NCBI GenBank assembly: GCA_021414245.1
Contig: JAIOOU010000003.1
Span: forward strand, 310,001-374,000
Length of the DNA stretch: 64,000 bases
Direction: 5' to 3'
From: Chloroflexota bacterium
GTDB taxonomy: Bacteria > Chloroflexota > Anaerolineae > Anaerolineales > Villigracilaceae
Shown here one piece after another: positions 46,481 through 53,897 of the stretch (position 1 is its first letter; each line of letters begins with the position of its first letter). The notes beneath the pieces were generated by a model. The model ran no database searches. It had not been told where the DNA came from and saw only the letters and a list, made by a program, of their open reading frames with translations. A program made the translations under genes and the position numbers.

Positions 46481-48319
46481 TTGAGTGCATTTGCTGTTTT
46501 ATTTGATCGATCCAGCGAACCGGATCCGCAGGTATTTAATGCCATGATGGGAAGATTGCGCCATCGCGGACCGGATGGATGCGATACCGCTTCAACAGCA
46601 AATGTCACCATGGGTCACTTCCATTTTTGGACCACCCCGGAAGAGATTGGTGAGCATCAGCCTCTTTCCGTGAACAGCTGGCCTTTTAAAATTGTCCTTG
46701 ATGGAAGGATCGATAATCGACAGGAACTCCTTGATCGATTGAGCATGCCCCTGGATGCCGGCAGGATATTGTCCGATGCGGCACTTATATTGCATGCCTA
46801 TGCCCGTTGGGGCGGGGATTGTTTTAAATACCTTGTCGGTGAATATGCATTGGCGCTCTTTGACGAACAACTCGGCGAACTCCTGGTGACCAGGGATGCG
46901 CTGGGAGATCGGACCGTGTTTTATTCGGTTCATGGGACGCGCGTTGCAGTTGCTTCTGAACCCTGGGCAGTTGCAGCCGCTGATGGTCTGCCTGTGCAGA
47001 TGAATGATGTTGCAGTGGCTCATTATTTCGCTTTGAGAGCATCCCCAAATGGTCAAACGATGTTCAAGCATGTGTATGAACTTTCTCCTGCAACCATCCT
47101 GGTGATCAATGCTGGCGGCGAGTACTCCCGCCAATACTGGCAGGCTGATCCAACGGTCCGATCGTCCGGCAAATCAGATGTGGATTATGCCGAGGAGTTT
47201 CTGTCCCTTCTGGAGCAAAGCGTACGTTGTCGCTTGCGGTCTCCGCTGCCCGTGGGGGTCATGATGAGTGGAGGGCTGGATTCAACATCGGTGGCCGCCA
47301 TGGCAGCGGGCATGATCGCGCCGGAAACGCTGACAACACTCTCATATGTCTTTGATGAATTGAAGGACTGTGATGAAAGAATATATATTGATGCTGTAAA
47401 AGAACGATGGTCAATCCGGTCGATCCAAATCTTGTGCGACGACGCCTGGCCGTACAGGGAGTGGGAAAAATGGACCCCGAATCCAAATGATCCGGCTGCA
47501 AACCCGTATTATTCCCTTCACGATCGTGTTTATGAACATGCGCGAGCGGAGGGGATCGGCGTTTTGCTGACCGGCAGTTTCGGTGACCATCTTTATAACG
47601 CAGCTTCCGAGTGGCTGGCCGATCTTGTTTTTGAAGGGCGCTGGTTGGATGCCTGTCGGCAATTAAACATCCAAATTCGCAGCAAGGGTTTTTCGCGGAC
47701 CTTGAGGGCTGTATATATTCGGGATGTGGCCAGGCGGGTTGTCAGGAAGTTTTCAGGCCTGCAAAATTCACACCCCGCTTCCTTTTCACCCGCATGGTTG
47801 ACAGATCATACAAAGGAGCTTCTTTCTTCGAAGGATGATTTGGCTGACCCGGTTTTGGAGCGGTATGATATCCTTCTAGGTTCGCTGACCGCCTATAGCT
47901 GCTCTCACGAATTTTTCAATCTCAGTCACTCAGGGCTTGAAATTCGCTCTCCGTATCGTGATCGTCGTTTGATAGAATATGTGATCACTCTTCCGGCATA
48001 TCAGTTGTATTCCCGGGGGCGCCACAAGCATATTTTGAGGAATGCAATGAAGGATATTCTTCCGGAATCTGTCCGGAACAGAACCCAGCCTACCTCAATG
48101 ATCCCATTGTTCGTTCGCGGTCTTGAGCGTGAAAAAGACAGTCTTCAACTTCGTGCTCTCGATCCGGATGCGGTCTGGCGAAAATATATAAAGGCTGACT
48201 GGCTTTTGACCCATTGGAATACGGGATTGGAACCGGACCAGGATGGGCCTGAAGCCATGGTGTTCTGGATGTGTAGTGCATTTGAAGCATGGCAAAAATC
48301 GATTTTTTCTTCCAATTAA
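46481..48319 (+). CDS. Lasso-peptide macrocyclase (asparagine-synthase-like, C protein)
   Basis: TTG 46481 is chosen because GAGGAA lies 6-7 bases upstream; longer starts run into the giant gene. The 612-residue protein has a glutaminase-like N-domain (about 1-200, 'RLRHRGPDGCDTAS') in which residue 2 is Ser, not the nucleophilic Cys, so ammonia release from Gln is unlikely. The synthetase domain has the ATP pyrophosphatase loop SGGLDS (263-268) and 'LLTGSFGDHLYN' in place of the usual GGxGGDE. Lasso C proteins adenylate the Asp/Glu side chain and close the ring. The precursor gene follows after 12 bases. Confidence 0.88.
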   Translation: MSAFAVLFDRSSEPDPQVFNAMMGRLRHRGPDGCDTASTANVTMGHFHFWTTPEEIGEHQPLSVNSWPFKIVLDGRIDNRQELLDRLSMPLDAGRILSDAALILHAYARWGGDCFKYLVGEYALALFDEQLGELLVTRDALGDRTVFYSVHGTRVAVASEPWAVAAADGLPVQMNDVAVAHYFALRASPNGQTMFKHVYELSPATILVINAGGEYSRQYWQADPTVRSSGKSDVDYAEEFLSLLEQSVRCRLRSPLPVGVMMSGGLDSTSVAAMAAGMIAPETLTTLSYVFDELKDCDERIYIDAVKERWSIRSIQILCDDAWPYREWEKWTPNPNDPAANPYYSLHDRVYEHARAEGIGVLLTGSFGDHLYNAASEWLADLVFEGRWLDACRQLNIQIRSKGFSRTLRAVYIRDVARRVVRKFSGLQNSHPASFSPAWLTDHTKELLSSKDDLADPVLERYDILLGSLTAYSCSHEFFNLSHSGLEIRSPYRDRRLIEYVITLPAYQLYSRGRHKHILRNAMKDILPESVRNRTQPTSMIPLFVRGLEREKDSLQLRALDPDAVWRKYIKADWLLTHWNTGLEPDQDGPEAMVFWMCSAFEAWQKSIFSSN

Positions 48320-48331
48320 TTTTAGGTGATT

Positions 48332-48523
48332 ATGTTTAGTAAATCTGATAATTCTATCTGCCCGGGGCGGGAAACCGATCCAGAGAGGGCCCCCTCCCGC
48401 AAACCATATGCCAAACCTGTTTTGGAAAAATTGGATGACCTCCGCGCGCTGACCCTGGGGGGCTCTCCCGGTATGGGCGATAGTGGACCGCTTCCCATTC
48501 CACAGGTCTCGAAACCATTTTAA
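48332..48523 (+). CDS. Lasso-peptide precursor (A peptide)
   Basis: From ATG 48332 (AGGTG just upstream) the peptide has 63 residues. The leader (1-42) contains Tyr26, Pro29 and Leu31 at positions -17, -14 and -12, and Thr41 at -2, the positions of the known YxxPxL...T leader signature; the usual Gly at -8 is Asp35. The core (43-63, 21 residues) starts GGSPGMGD, giving a Gly1-Asp8 ring. Its tail has prolines at 53, 55, 57 and 62 and ends in Phe63. Gene order A-K-B1-B2 after C supports the call. Ring size and topology are predicted, not shown. Confidence 0.88.
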   Translation: MFSKSDNSICPGRETDPERAPSRKPYAKPVLEKLDDLRALTLGGSPGMGDSGPLPIPQVSKPF

Positions 48524-48538
48524 GACCAGACTAGCTAT

Positions 48539-49399
48539 ATGTTCCATTATCATCCTGCAGGACAGGATTATCAATTTTCATTTCCGGTATCTGAACTTGA
48601 TCCATTTGAACCAGCGAATCGTGCTCCTTCTTTGACCCGGTCTTCTCTGGATGTTTTTTCAAACCGTGAACCGGTTTTGGTTTCCAGTTCGAAGGGATGG
48701 GTTGGCGGAGCGGAAAGAGTTGTGGAGGTATACGATACTGATCGCGGGAAGCAGCTGCAAGTCCAGGGATGCGGCCGGTTCTTCATCAACGAGGATGACG
48801 GGGAGATTGGTAAATTAAATCGACAGCTGGAATTTACGGATCTTGATCGTGAAATCCTGCTTGGCCCGGTGTTGGTCCTGGCTCTTGCGACCCGTGGAGT
48901 TTGGTGTCTTCATGCCAGCGCGGCAATGTTTCGGGACAAAGTGATTGTTTTTCTGGGGGAATCCGGTCGGGGAAAATCGACTCTTGCCGGATATTTGGCT
49001 CAGAATACGGAATGGCAGCTGGTTGCTGATGATATTCTTCCCGTAAGCATGGGTCGTGGAGAGGTGTTTGTGCTGCCGCACTTTCCACAACTAAAATATG
49101 CAAAGGACGCCCAGCCGGGTTCCCGTTTACCGGATCAACTTTCATTGAAGATGGTTTGTGAACTGAATCATGGTGGTTCAGATCAAATGCCCGCGCTTCA
49201 CTCTCTATCCGTGGCTGGAGCTGTTCATGCATGGCTGCGGAATACTGCAGGGGCCCGCATGTTTAATTCGCAACTGCTTGCAAAACATTTGGAGTTTTCA
49301 ACAAGGGCAGCCGAGCAACTCTCCGCATTTAAACTGGTTTATCCTCATCGGGAGAATGCCCTCGAGGAGACCAGGAGTATCCTCGAAAAACTATGTTGA
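48539..49399 (+). CDS. HprK-like kinase of lasso clusters (K protein)
   Basis: The 286-residue protein has a C-terminal kinase domain related to HPr kinase: 'GVWCLHASAAMFRDKVIVFLGESGRGKSTLAGYL' features with Walker A at 140-148, and 'WQLVADDILPV', whose Asp pair acts in catalysis. In the paeninodin type of lasso cluster a homologue (PadeK-like) phosphorylates the C-terminal Ser of the precursor. Here the precursor ends in Phe, with Ser only at core positions 3, 9 and 18, so the target may differ. It lacks the N-terminal domain and HPr signature of true HprK/P. It starts 15 bases after the precursor stop. Confidence 0.83.
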   Translation: MFHYHPAGQDYQFSFPVSELDPFEPANRAPSLTRSSLDVFSNREPVLVSSSKGWVGGAERVVEVYDTDRGKQLQVQGCGRFFINEDDGEIGKLNRQLEFTDLDREILLGPVLVLALATRGVWCLHASAAMFRDKVIVFLGESGRGKSTLAGYLAQNTEWQLVADDILPVSMGRGEVFVLPHFPQLKYAKDAQPGSRLPDQLSLKMVCELNHGGSDQMPALHSLSVAGAVHAWLRNTAGARMFNSQLLAKHLEFSTRAAEQLSAFKLVYPHRENALEETRSILEKLC

Positions 49400-49674
49400 C
49401 ACTCAACTCCAGGCTCCGTATACCGGCCCATGTTTCCTTTTCGGTGGTCGGGGAGGATGCCTTCCTGCTGAATACCCGTACGAACAAGTATTTTAGCCTG
49501 GCAAAAGTTGGCGCGCGCCTGTGGGAATTGTTGAATGCCGGTTCTTCGTTGCAGGATGGATTTCTACAGCTTTCGGCGGAATATGATGTCAGTCCGGCCC
49601 GGTTGGAGAATGATATATTGGAGTTGGTAAGGAATTTGGCGGAGAATGAACTTGTTGAGATTGTTCAGGACTAG
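49393..49674 (+). CDS. PqqD-like RiPP recognition element (lasso B1 protein)
   Basis: The 93-residue protein matches the PqqD fold: 'AFLLNTRTNKYFSLAKVGARLWELL', the conserved beta-wing and Tyr-x-Leu plus Gly-x-x-x-Trp helix, then 'VSPARLENDILELVRNLAENELVE'. In lasso systems B1 binds the leader through its Tyr/Pro motif and hands it to B2. The start overlaps the kinase stop by seven bases and its end overlaps B2 by 29 bases, so stoichiometric, coupled synthesis is likely. Confidence 0.9.
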   Translation: MLTLNSRLRIPAHVSFSVVGEDAFLLNTRTNKYFSLAKVGARLWELLNAGSSLQDGFLQLSAEYDVSPARLENDILELVRNLAENELVEIVQD

Positions 49675-50122
49675 ATTTGCGCAGGCCCGAAAACTTTCGT
49701 TTTCGGACTGGTTGATTCTTGCGGATGCATGGGTGTTGTTGGCTGGGATTCATGTGGCTCTCGGCCGGGTGAGCTATGAGCGCATGATGATTTCGGCCCC
49801 GCAGTCTTTGCGCGTTGCCTCTGATCCGGACGGCAAGGCCATGGCTCTTGCCGACAGGCTGCAATGGCTGGTGGAGTCCGCCGCGCGATTGCATTTATTC
49901 CGAGCCACCTGCCTTGTCAAGGCCATTGCCCTATTTAGAATTCTTGGCAAAAGAAACATCCCTGCCAGAGTTAGAATTGGAGCGCGCAGGATGGGTGCCT
50001 CGGTTTTTGCCCATGCCTGGGTGGAGGTCGATCAGAGGCCGGTGGGAGAGGCCGATGATATTGCCCAAAGATTTCCAATCCTTGAATTCTCCGCCGGTCC
50101 CGGCGGCCAGGTTTTCATATAA
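49646..50122 (+). CDS. Lasso leader peptidase (transglutaminase-like B2 protein)
   Basis: The 158-residue protein has the PF13471-type layout: an N-terminal helix pair, the nucleophile Cys89 in 'LFRATCLVKAIAL' and His123 in 'SVFAHAWVEVD'. A nearby Asp (129 or 137) could complete the Cys-His-Asp triad. B2 enzymes cut the leader after the Thr-x pair, here between Leu42 and Gly43 of the precursor. The size is normal for a stand-alone B2. The start within B1 is supported by GGAG close upstream, though spacing is short. Confidence 0.9.
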   Translation: MNLLRLFRTRFAQARKLSFSDWLILADAWVLLAGIHVALGRVSYERMMISAPQSLRVASDPDGKAMALADRLQWLVESAARLHLFRATCLVKAIALFRILGKRNIPARVRIGARRMGASVFAHAWVEVDQRPVGEADDIAQRFPILEFSAGPGGQVFI

Positions 50123-50130
50123 GACACGAT

Positions 50131-52713
50131 ATGTCTTCCGATTCGAATCAACTAAAAACGCTTAAATATATCCTGGAGAATTGTCTGCATCCGGAGCTTT
50201 TTGATTTGCACCCCTGGGCTCAACGTCCCTTTGTGATGGAAACCCTGGCCGAATTCCCCGATCAGGCGGGAAAAAATCCCAGCCGGCATCTGGTTGCGGC
50301 GTTGGCTGGATTGTTTGTTCAGATGATGCCGAGCACTCCACCCAAACATGGAAAACGTCTGGATACCCGTTGGGGGGAGTTCGGGATTTTAGCCGCGCAA
50401 TATTTTGCGCCGTTGTTGTATGGAGCGCCCTTTCCGGCCTCTTTACGGGATGCATGGGGGCGGATTGATGAAAGCATTCTTTACTTCATTTCTGCCAATC
50501 AGGGAATTCCGGTCTCCCAGGAGGAAAAGGAAACCTATAAGTTGGTTGGAAATGAATTGGAAATTGCCCCCAACAGTACCATCAGCGACTGGCATAGAAA
50601 AGGATTGCAGCGGTTGAATGACTTGATCACGGCCAGGGAAAACTATCTGTCCGCTTCTTTGTCGGCAAAAAATAAGAACCTGTCGGACGAACAGCTGAAG
50701 GTTGGGGAGGAATCGCCTCCCAAGTCCGCGGAAAGAGTTCCGAAAACCAGAAAAATCCGGCCTGGCGGCCGTCGTGTAAGGGTCCTGCTGGTAGTACTGT
50801 TTGTGGTCAGTCTTTTGTTGGCAGGCGGGCTCAAAGCCTGGAAAATCTATGGTCTTGCCCAACAGGTTCGAATGGATGCATTGGGTCTGCGGGAAATAAT
50901 CGCAGGCCCGGCGCCGCGATTGGAAAAAATGGAGGAAATTGGCCCGGCTCTAAAAACCTTGAGAAAAGATTTTTCGAGACTTAAAGCCCAGGTAGAGCCA
51001 TTTTTTTGGATCGGACCCTGGATGAGCTGGGTGCCGGTCCATGGGAATGACCTGGTTTCCATTGAAGATCTCGCCGTGCTTGCTGATTCCATGCTGGCGG
51101 CCGGGGATTATACGTATCAGGCGGCCTTGCCGGCTCTGACCGATAACGATCTGGCCAGTCTTGACCCGGCCCGCCTGACCGAATTGTTGAATCAAGCCAG
51201 GCCGAGGCTGTTGGATTCCCGGAATGCGCTGGACCAGGCTGTGGCGGCGCGCGGCCGTTTGACGACTGGTGATCTTTCGCCTGAGATAAGGGACTTGATT
51301 ATCAATGATCTCGATCCAGTAATTGCCTTGATGGGAGATGGATTGACGGTTGCCCTGGCGTTCCCGCGTCTGATGGGCGCAAGTGAGGAAGGACCAAAAA
51401 CCTATCTCCTTTTGGTTCAGAACGAGGATGAATTAAGACCCACCGGCGGCTTTATCACCGCCGCAGGCACACTGCTGGTAAAGGATGGCCGCATCAGCAG
51501 CTTGAATTTTAAAAGTTCGGAGTACTTTGATAATTGGGATAAGCCCTATCCGGTTGCCCCGTGGCAGCTGAGTCAATATATGAACAGCCGGGTTTTGATC
51601 TTTCGTGATGCAAACTGGTTTACCAATTATCCAACCGCGGCCCTGTATGCCGAATACCTTTATTCCTATACAAGCGATCATTCCGTTGACGGAGTCATTG
51701 CATTTGACCAGCAGATGCTTGTCAAGGTGTTGAGCGCCACCGGACCCATTAAGGTGGAAGGTGTGCCCTACCCGATTGACGCTGCCAATGTGGTCGACTA
51801 TATGAGAGAGGCCAAAACACCCACGCCCGAAGATCTTGCCTCGCCCGATTGGAACAATAAAGTATTTATTAATAAAATTTCCCGCGCCTTGATCTCCAAA
51901 ATCTTCAGCGGGGATGTGGAATGGGATCAGCTCTCAAAAGTGCTGCTGGACTCATTGAATGAACATCATTTGTTGATCCAGCTGGATGACCCGGAGATGA
52001 CCTCCCTCCTGAAGCGTTTTCACTGGGACGGCTCGGTCCGCCCCGGGAATGGTGATTTTTTAATGGTCGTGGATTCAAATATCGGATTTAATAAAACCAA
52101 TGCTGTCGTGGAATCCAGCATATCTTATGATGTTGATCTGGCCAAATTGCAATCTCCCACCGCCTCCCTGACGATTTTTCATAAAAACAATGCGGAGGAA
52201 ATCGTTTTTTGCAAACATTGGAACAAGGTCCGGGCGGAAGGGGAACAGGGCTATCCGATCACAGACTGCTATTGGAACTACCTGCGTGTTTATATGAAGG
52301 AAAGGACAAGGCTCTTGGATGCAACCCCCCAGGTGGTGCCTGACAATTGGATGATCCTGAAACAGAAAAATCCCGGGCAGGTGGATATCCTGAAGGAGGA
52401 GATCGATGGGGTTCAGGCTTTTGGCACGCTGCAGGTTTTGCTGGGCGGACAATCCCTTTCGACCACTTTTCATTTTGCCCTGCCTGCAGATATTTTAAGT
52501 ATGCAGCCGGATTCGGATCATGTGGATTATCATCTTAAAATTCAGAAACAGCCCGGCACCCTTGGCGTCCCGATCACCATCCGCATTCATCTTCCCAAGG
52601 GCACGCTGATTCAATCTTCCCCGTCCGAAGCAATTGTTCAGGGGAACAGCATCCTTTACAAGACAGATCTGACCACTGACATTGAAATAGACGTTGTCTT
52701 TTCTCCGCCCTAA
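50131..52713 (+). CDS. DUF4012 membrane protein with unknown cytoplasmic N-domain
   Basis: The 860-residue protein has a cytoplasmic region (about 1-200, Lys-rich towards the end), one membrane helix (about 214-237) and a large outer part with the DUF4012 domain ('YLLLVQNEDELRPTGGFITAAG', about 424-600 and beyond). DUF4012 proteins occur in surface-polysaccharide and wall loci of Chloroflexota and Actinobacteria; their function is unknown to me. The first 160 residues match nothing I know. The gene starts eight bases after B2, so it may be the last member of the lasso operon. Confidence 0.78.
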   Translation: MSSDSNQLKTLKYILENCLHPELFDLHPWAQRPFVMETLAEFPDQAGKNPSRHLVAALAGLFVQMMPSTPPKHGKRLDTRWGEFGILAAQYFAPLLYGAPFPASLRDAWGRIDESILYFISANQGIPVSQEEKETYKLVGNELEIAPNSTISDWHRKGLQRLNDLITARENYLSASLSAKNKNLSDEQLKVGEESPPKSAERVPKTRKIRPGGRRVRVLLVVLFVVSLLLAGGLKAWKIYGLAQQVRMDALGLREIIAGPAPRLEKMEEIGPALKTLRKDFSRLKAQVEPFFWIGPWMSWVPVHGNDLVSIEDLAVLADSMLAAGDYTYQAALPALTDNDLASLDPARLTELLNQARPRLLDSRNALDQAVAARGRLTTGDLSPEIRDLIINDLDPVIALMGDGLTVALAFPRLMGASEEGPKTYLLLVQNEDELRPTGGFITAAGTLLVKDGRISSLNFKSSEYFDNWDKPYPVAPWQLSQYMNSRVLIFRDANWFTNYPTAALYAEYLYSYTSDHSVDGVIAFDQQMLVKVLSATGPIKVEGVPYPIDAANVVDYMREAKTPTPEDLASPDWNNKVFINKISRALISKIFSGDVEWDQLSKVLLDSLNEHHLLIQLDDPEMTSLLKRFHWDGSVRPGNGDFLMVVDSNIGFNKTNAVVESSISYDVDLAKLQSPTASLTIFHKNNAEEIVFCKHWNKVRAEGEQGYPITDCYWNYLRVYMKERTRLLDATPQVVPDNWMILKQKNPGQVDILKEEIDGVQAFGTLQVLLGGQSLSTTFHFALPADILSMQPDSDHVDYHLKIQKQPGTLGVPITIRIHLPKGTLIQSSPSEAIVQGNSILYKTDLTTDIEIDVVFSPP

Positions 52714-52797
52714 ATCCAAATCCGTTTCAAATCCGAAGCTGAATGCCGGCTTTTGGACTTAGAATGAACGGGTATTTATGCAAACAGGAGTAGTTGA

Positions 52798-53829
52798 ATG
52801 AAAAAGTATCTTAAATTTTTGGCAGTTCCCGGATTTGTAATTGCCATTCTTGGAGCTGCGTGGAATGCTCCGGTTTGGGCAAGTTCCACGGATTCATTAA
52901 GCCAGCCTTCGGCGGACTTCCAGCCGCTTTCGGAGATTACTATTACCGAATCCGGCAGTTACACCGTGGGCGGCCTTTGTCAATTGAATGTCGTTTACAC
53001 ACATACAGGTGCAAGTGTGAAGGCTGCCATTGATGTGCCTGCAAGCGAGTCCCGAAAGGTACCTTATTCCTATGATGATGAACTTTACCTTGCCGGATGC
53101 CATATTGTTCATTACACAAAAGGGGAGGTCACGCCGGAAATAAGCCCGGCGTATGGTAGCTGGGAGGTATGTTTTGGCGACCGCCCGGATATGCAGTTGA
53201 CCGTTTATTATTATGCCGATCAACCTGAAAGCGGTTCAGCAGTTTGGCTGCCCCTGACCACAACCTTGAAGGATGGTTTTGCCTGTGCTCCTGCCAATTT
53301 CAGCGGAGTATATGCCCCGGGCGGCAGGCGCATTACAACGGCCGGCGGACCCGGTTCTGATGACGGAGTGGTGACAACGGATACGGCTGGCGGCACCGTC
53401 CGGCCGCCGTCAGCAGATTTGACCGTCACGGAATCCGGAGCTTATGCGGTTGGGGGTGTTTGTACGATGATCGTGGATTACAAAGTGCCCAATCTTGCGA
53501 CCGGCATCCATGTTGAGGGAAATGTTGAGATATCGGCAAATGTCCCTTATCCGGACAATGAGGGGTTGCTCTATCTTCCCGGTTGTCATGTATTTCATTA
53601 TAAAGAGTCAAAATTGGTTACGGATGTGACTCCGGATGAAGGCGATTGGAAGATATGTTTTGCCGCCATTCCAAACAAGGAGACCACCATCTATTTTTAT
53701 TATGCAAATGATGATGCTCCGAAGTCGGCCAAACCGGATTGGGCTCCTCTTGAGACGACCGTTGAAAATGGAATGGCATGCGCACCTTTGACCGACCACA
53801 CGGGAGTTTATGCCCCAACCGGTAAATAG
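52798..53829 (+). CDS. Secreted protein of two tandem Cys-rich repeats
   Basis: AGGAG at 52786-52790 supports ATG 52798. The 343-residue protein has a signal peptide (about 1-28, ending AAWNAPVWA-S). Two similar units follow (about 45-180 and 205-343). Each has 'TESGxYxVGGxC', 'GCHxxHY', 'W(E/K)(V/I)CF' and 'ACAP', so four Cys at matching positions that could make two disulfides per unit, and each ends in 'GVYAP'. I recognise no family. A terminator follows, so it ends a transcription unit. An extracellular binding or structural role is a guess. Confidence 0.75.
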   Translation: MKKYLKFLAVPGFVIAILGAAWNAPVWASSTDSLSQPSADFQPLSEITITESGSYTVGGLCQLNVVYTHTGASVKAAIDVPASESRKVPYSYDDELYLAGCHIVHYTKGEVTPEISPAYGSWEVCFGDRPDMQLTVYYYADQPESGSAVWLPLTTTLKDGFACAPANFSGVYAPGGRRITTAGGPGSDDGVVTTDTAGGTVRPPSADLTVTESGAYAVGGVCTMIVDYKVPNLATGIHVEGNVEISANVPYPDNEGLLYLPGCHVFHYKESKLVTDVTPDEGDWKICFAAIPNKETTIYFYYANDDAPKSAKPDWAPLETTVENGMACAPLTDHTGVYAPTGK

Positions 53830-53854
53830 AATTAAGCCAATGTTCAAATCAATG

Positions 53855-53893
53855 CGGCAGGACAGGACGACGGTCTTTGTCCTGCCGTTATTT
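53855..53893 (+). terminator. Rho-independent terminator after the Cys-rich secreted protein
   Basis: CGGCAGGACA (53855-53864) and TGTCCTGCCG (53878-53887) form a perfect 10-base stem with a 13-base loop, followed by TTATTT. It ends only five bases before the next ATG (53898), so any promoter for that gene must lie within or before the hairpin, or expression depends on read-through. Confidence 0.75.
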
Positions 53894-53897
53894 AACC

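Noticed and set aside
46481-48319. Ordinary asparagine synthase B.
   Set aside because: The nucleophilic Cys2 is missing, the GGxGGDE motif is replaced by TGSFGDHLYN, and the gene lies directly before a lasso precursor and B1/B2 genes.
48539-49399. Genuine HPr kinase/phosphorylase.
   Set aside because: The N-terminal domain and HprK signature are missing and no HPr or PTS gene is near.
36317-50122. Exosortase (XrtA/PEP-CTERM) locus, since nucleotidyltransferase, HprK-like, PqqD-like and amidotransferase genes also occur there.
   Set aside because: No exosortase and no PEP-CTERM signal were found; the precursor plus the B2 peptidase fit a lasso cluster better.
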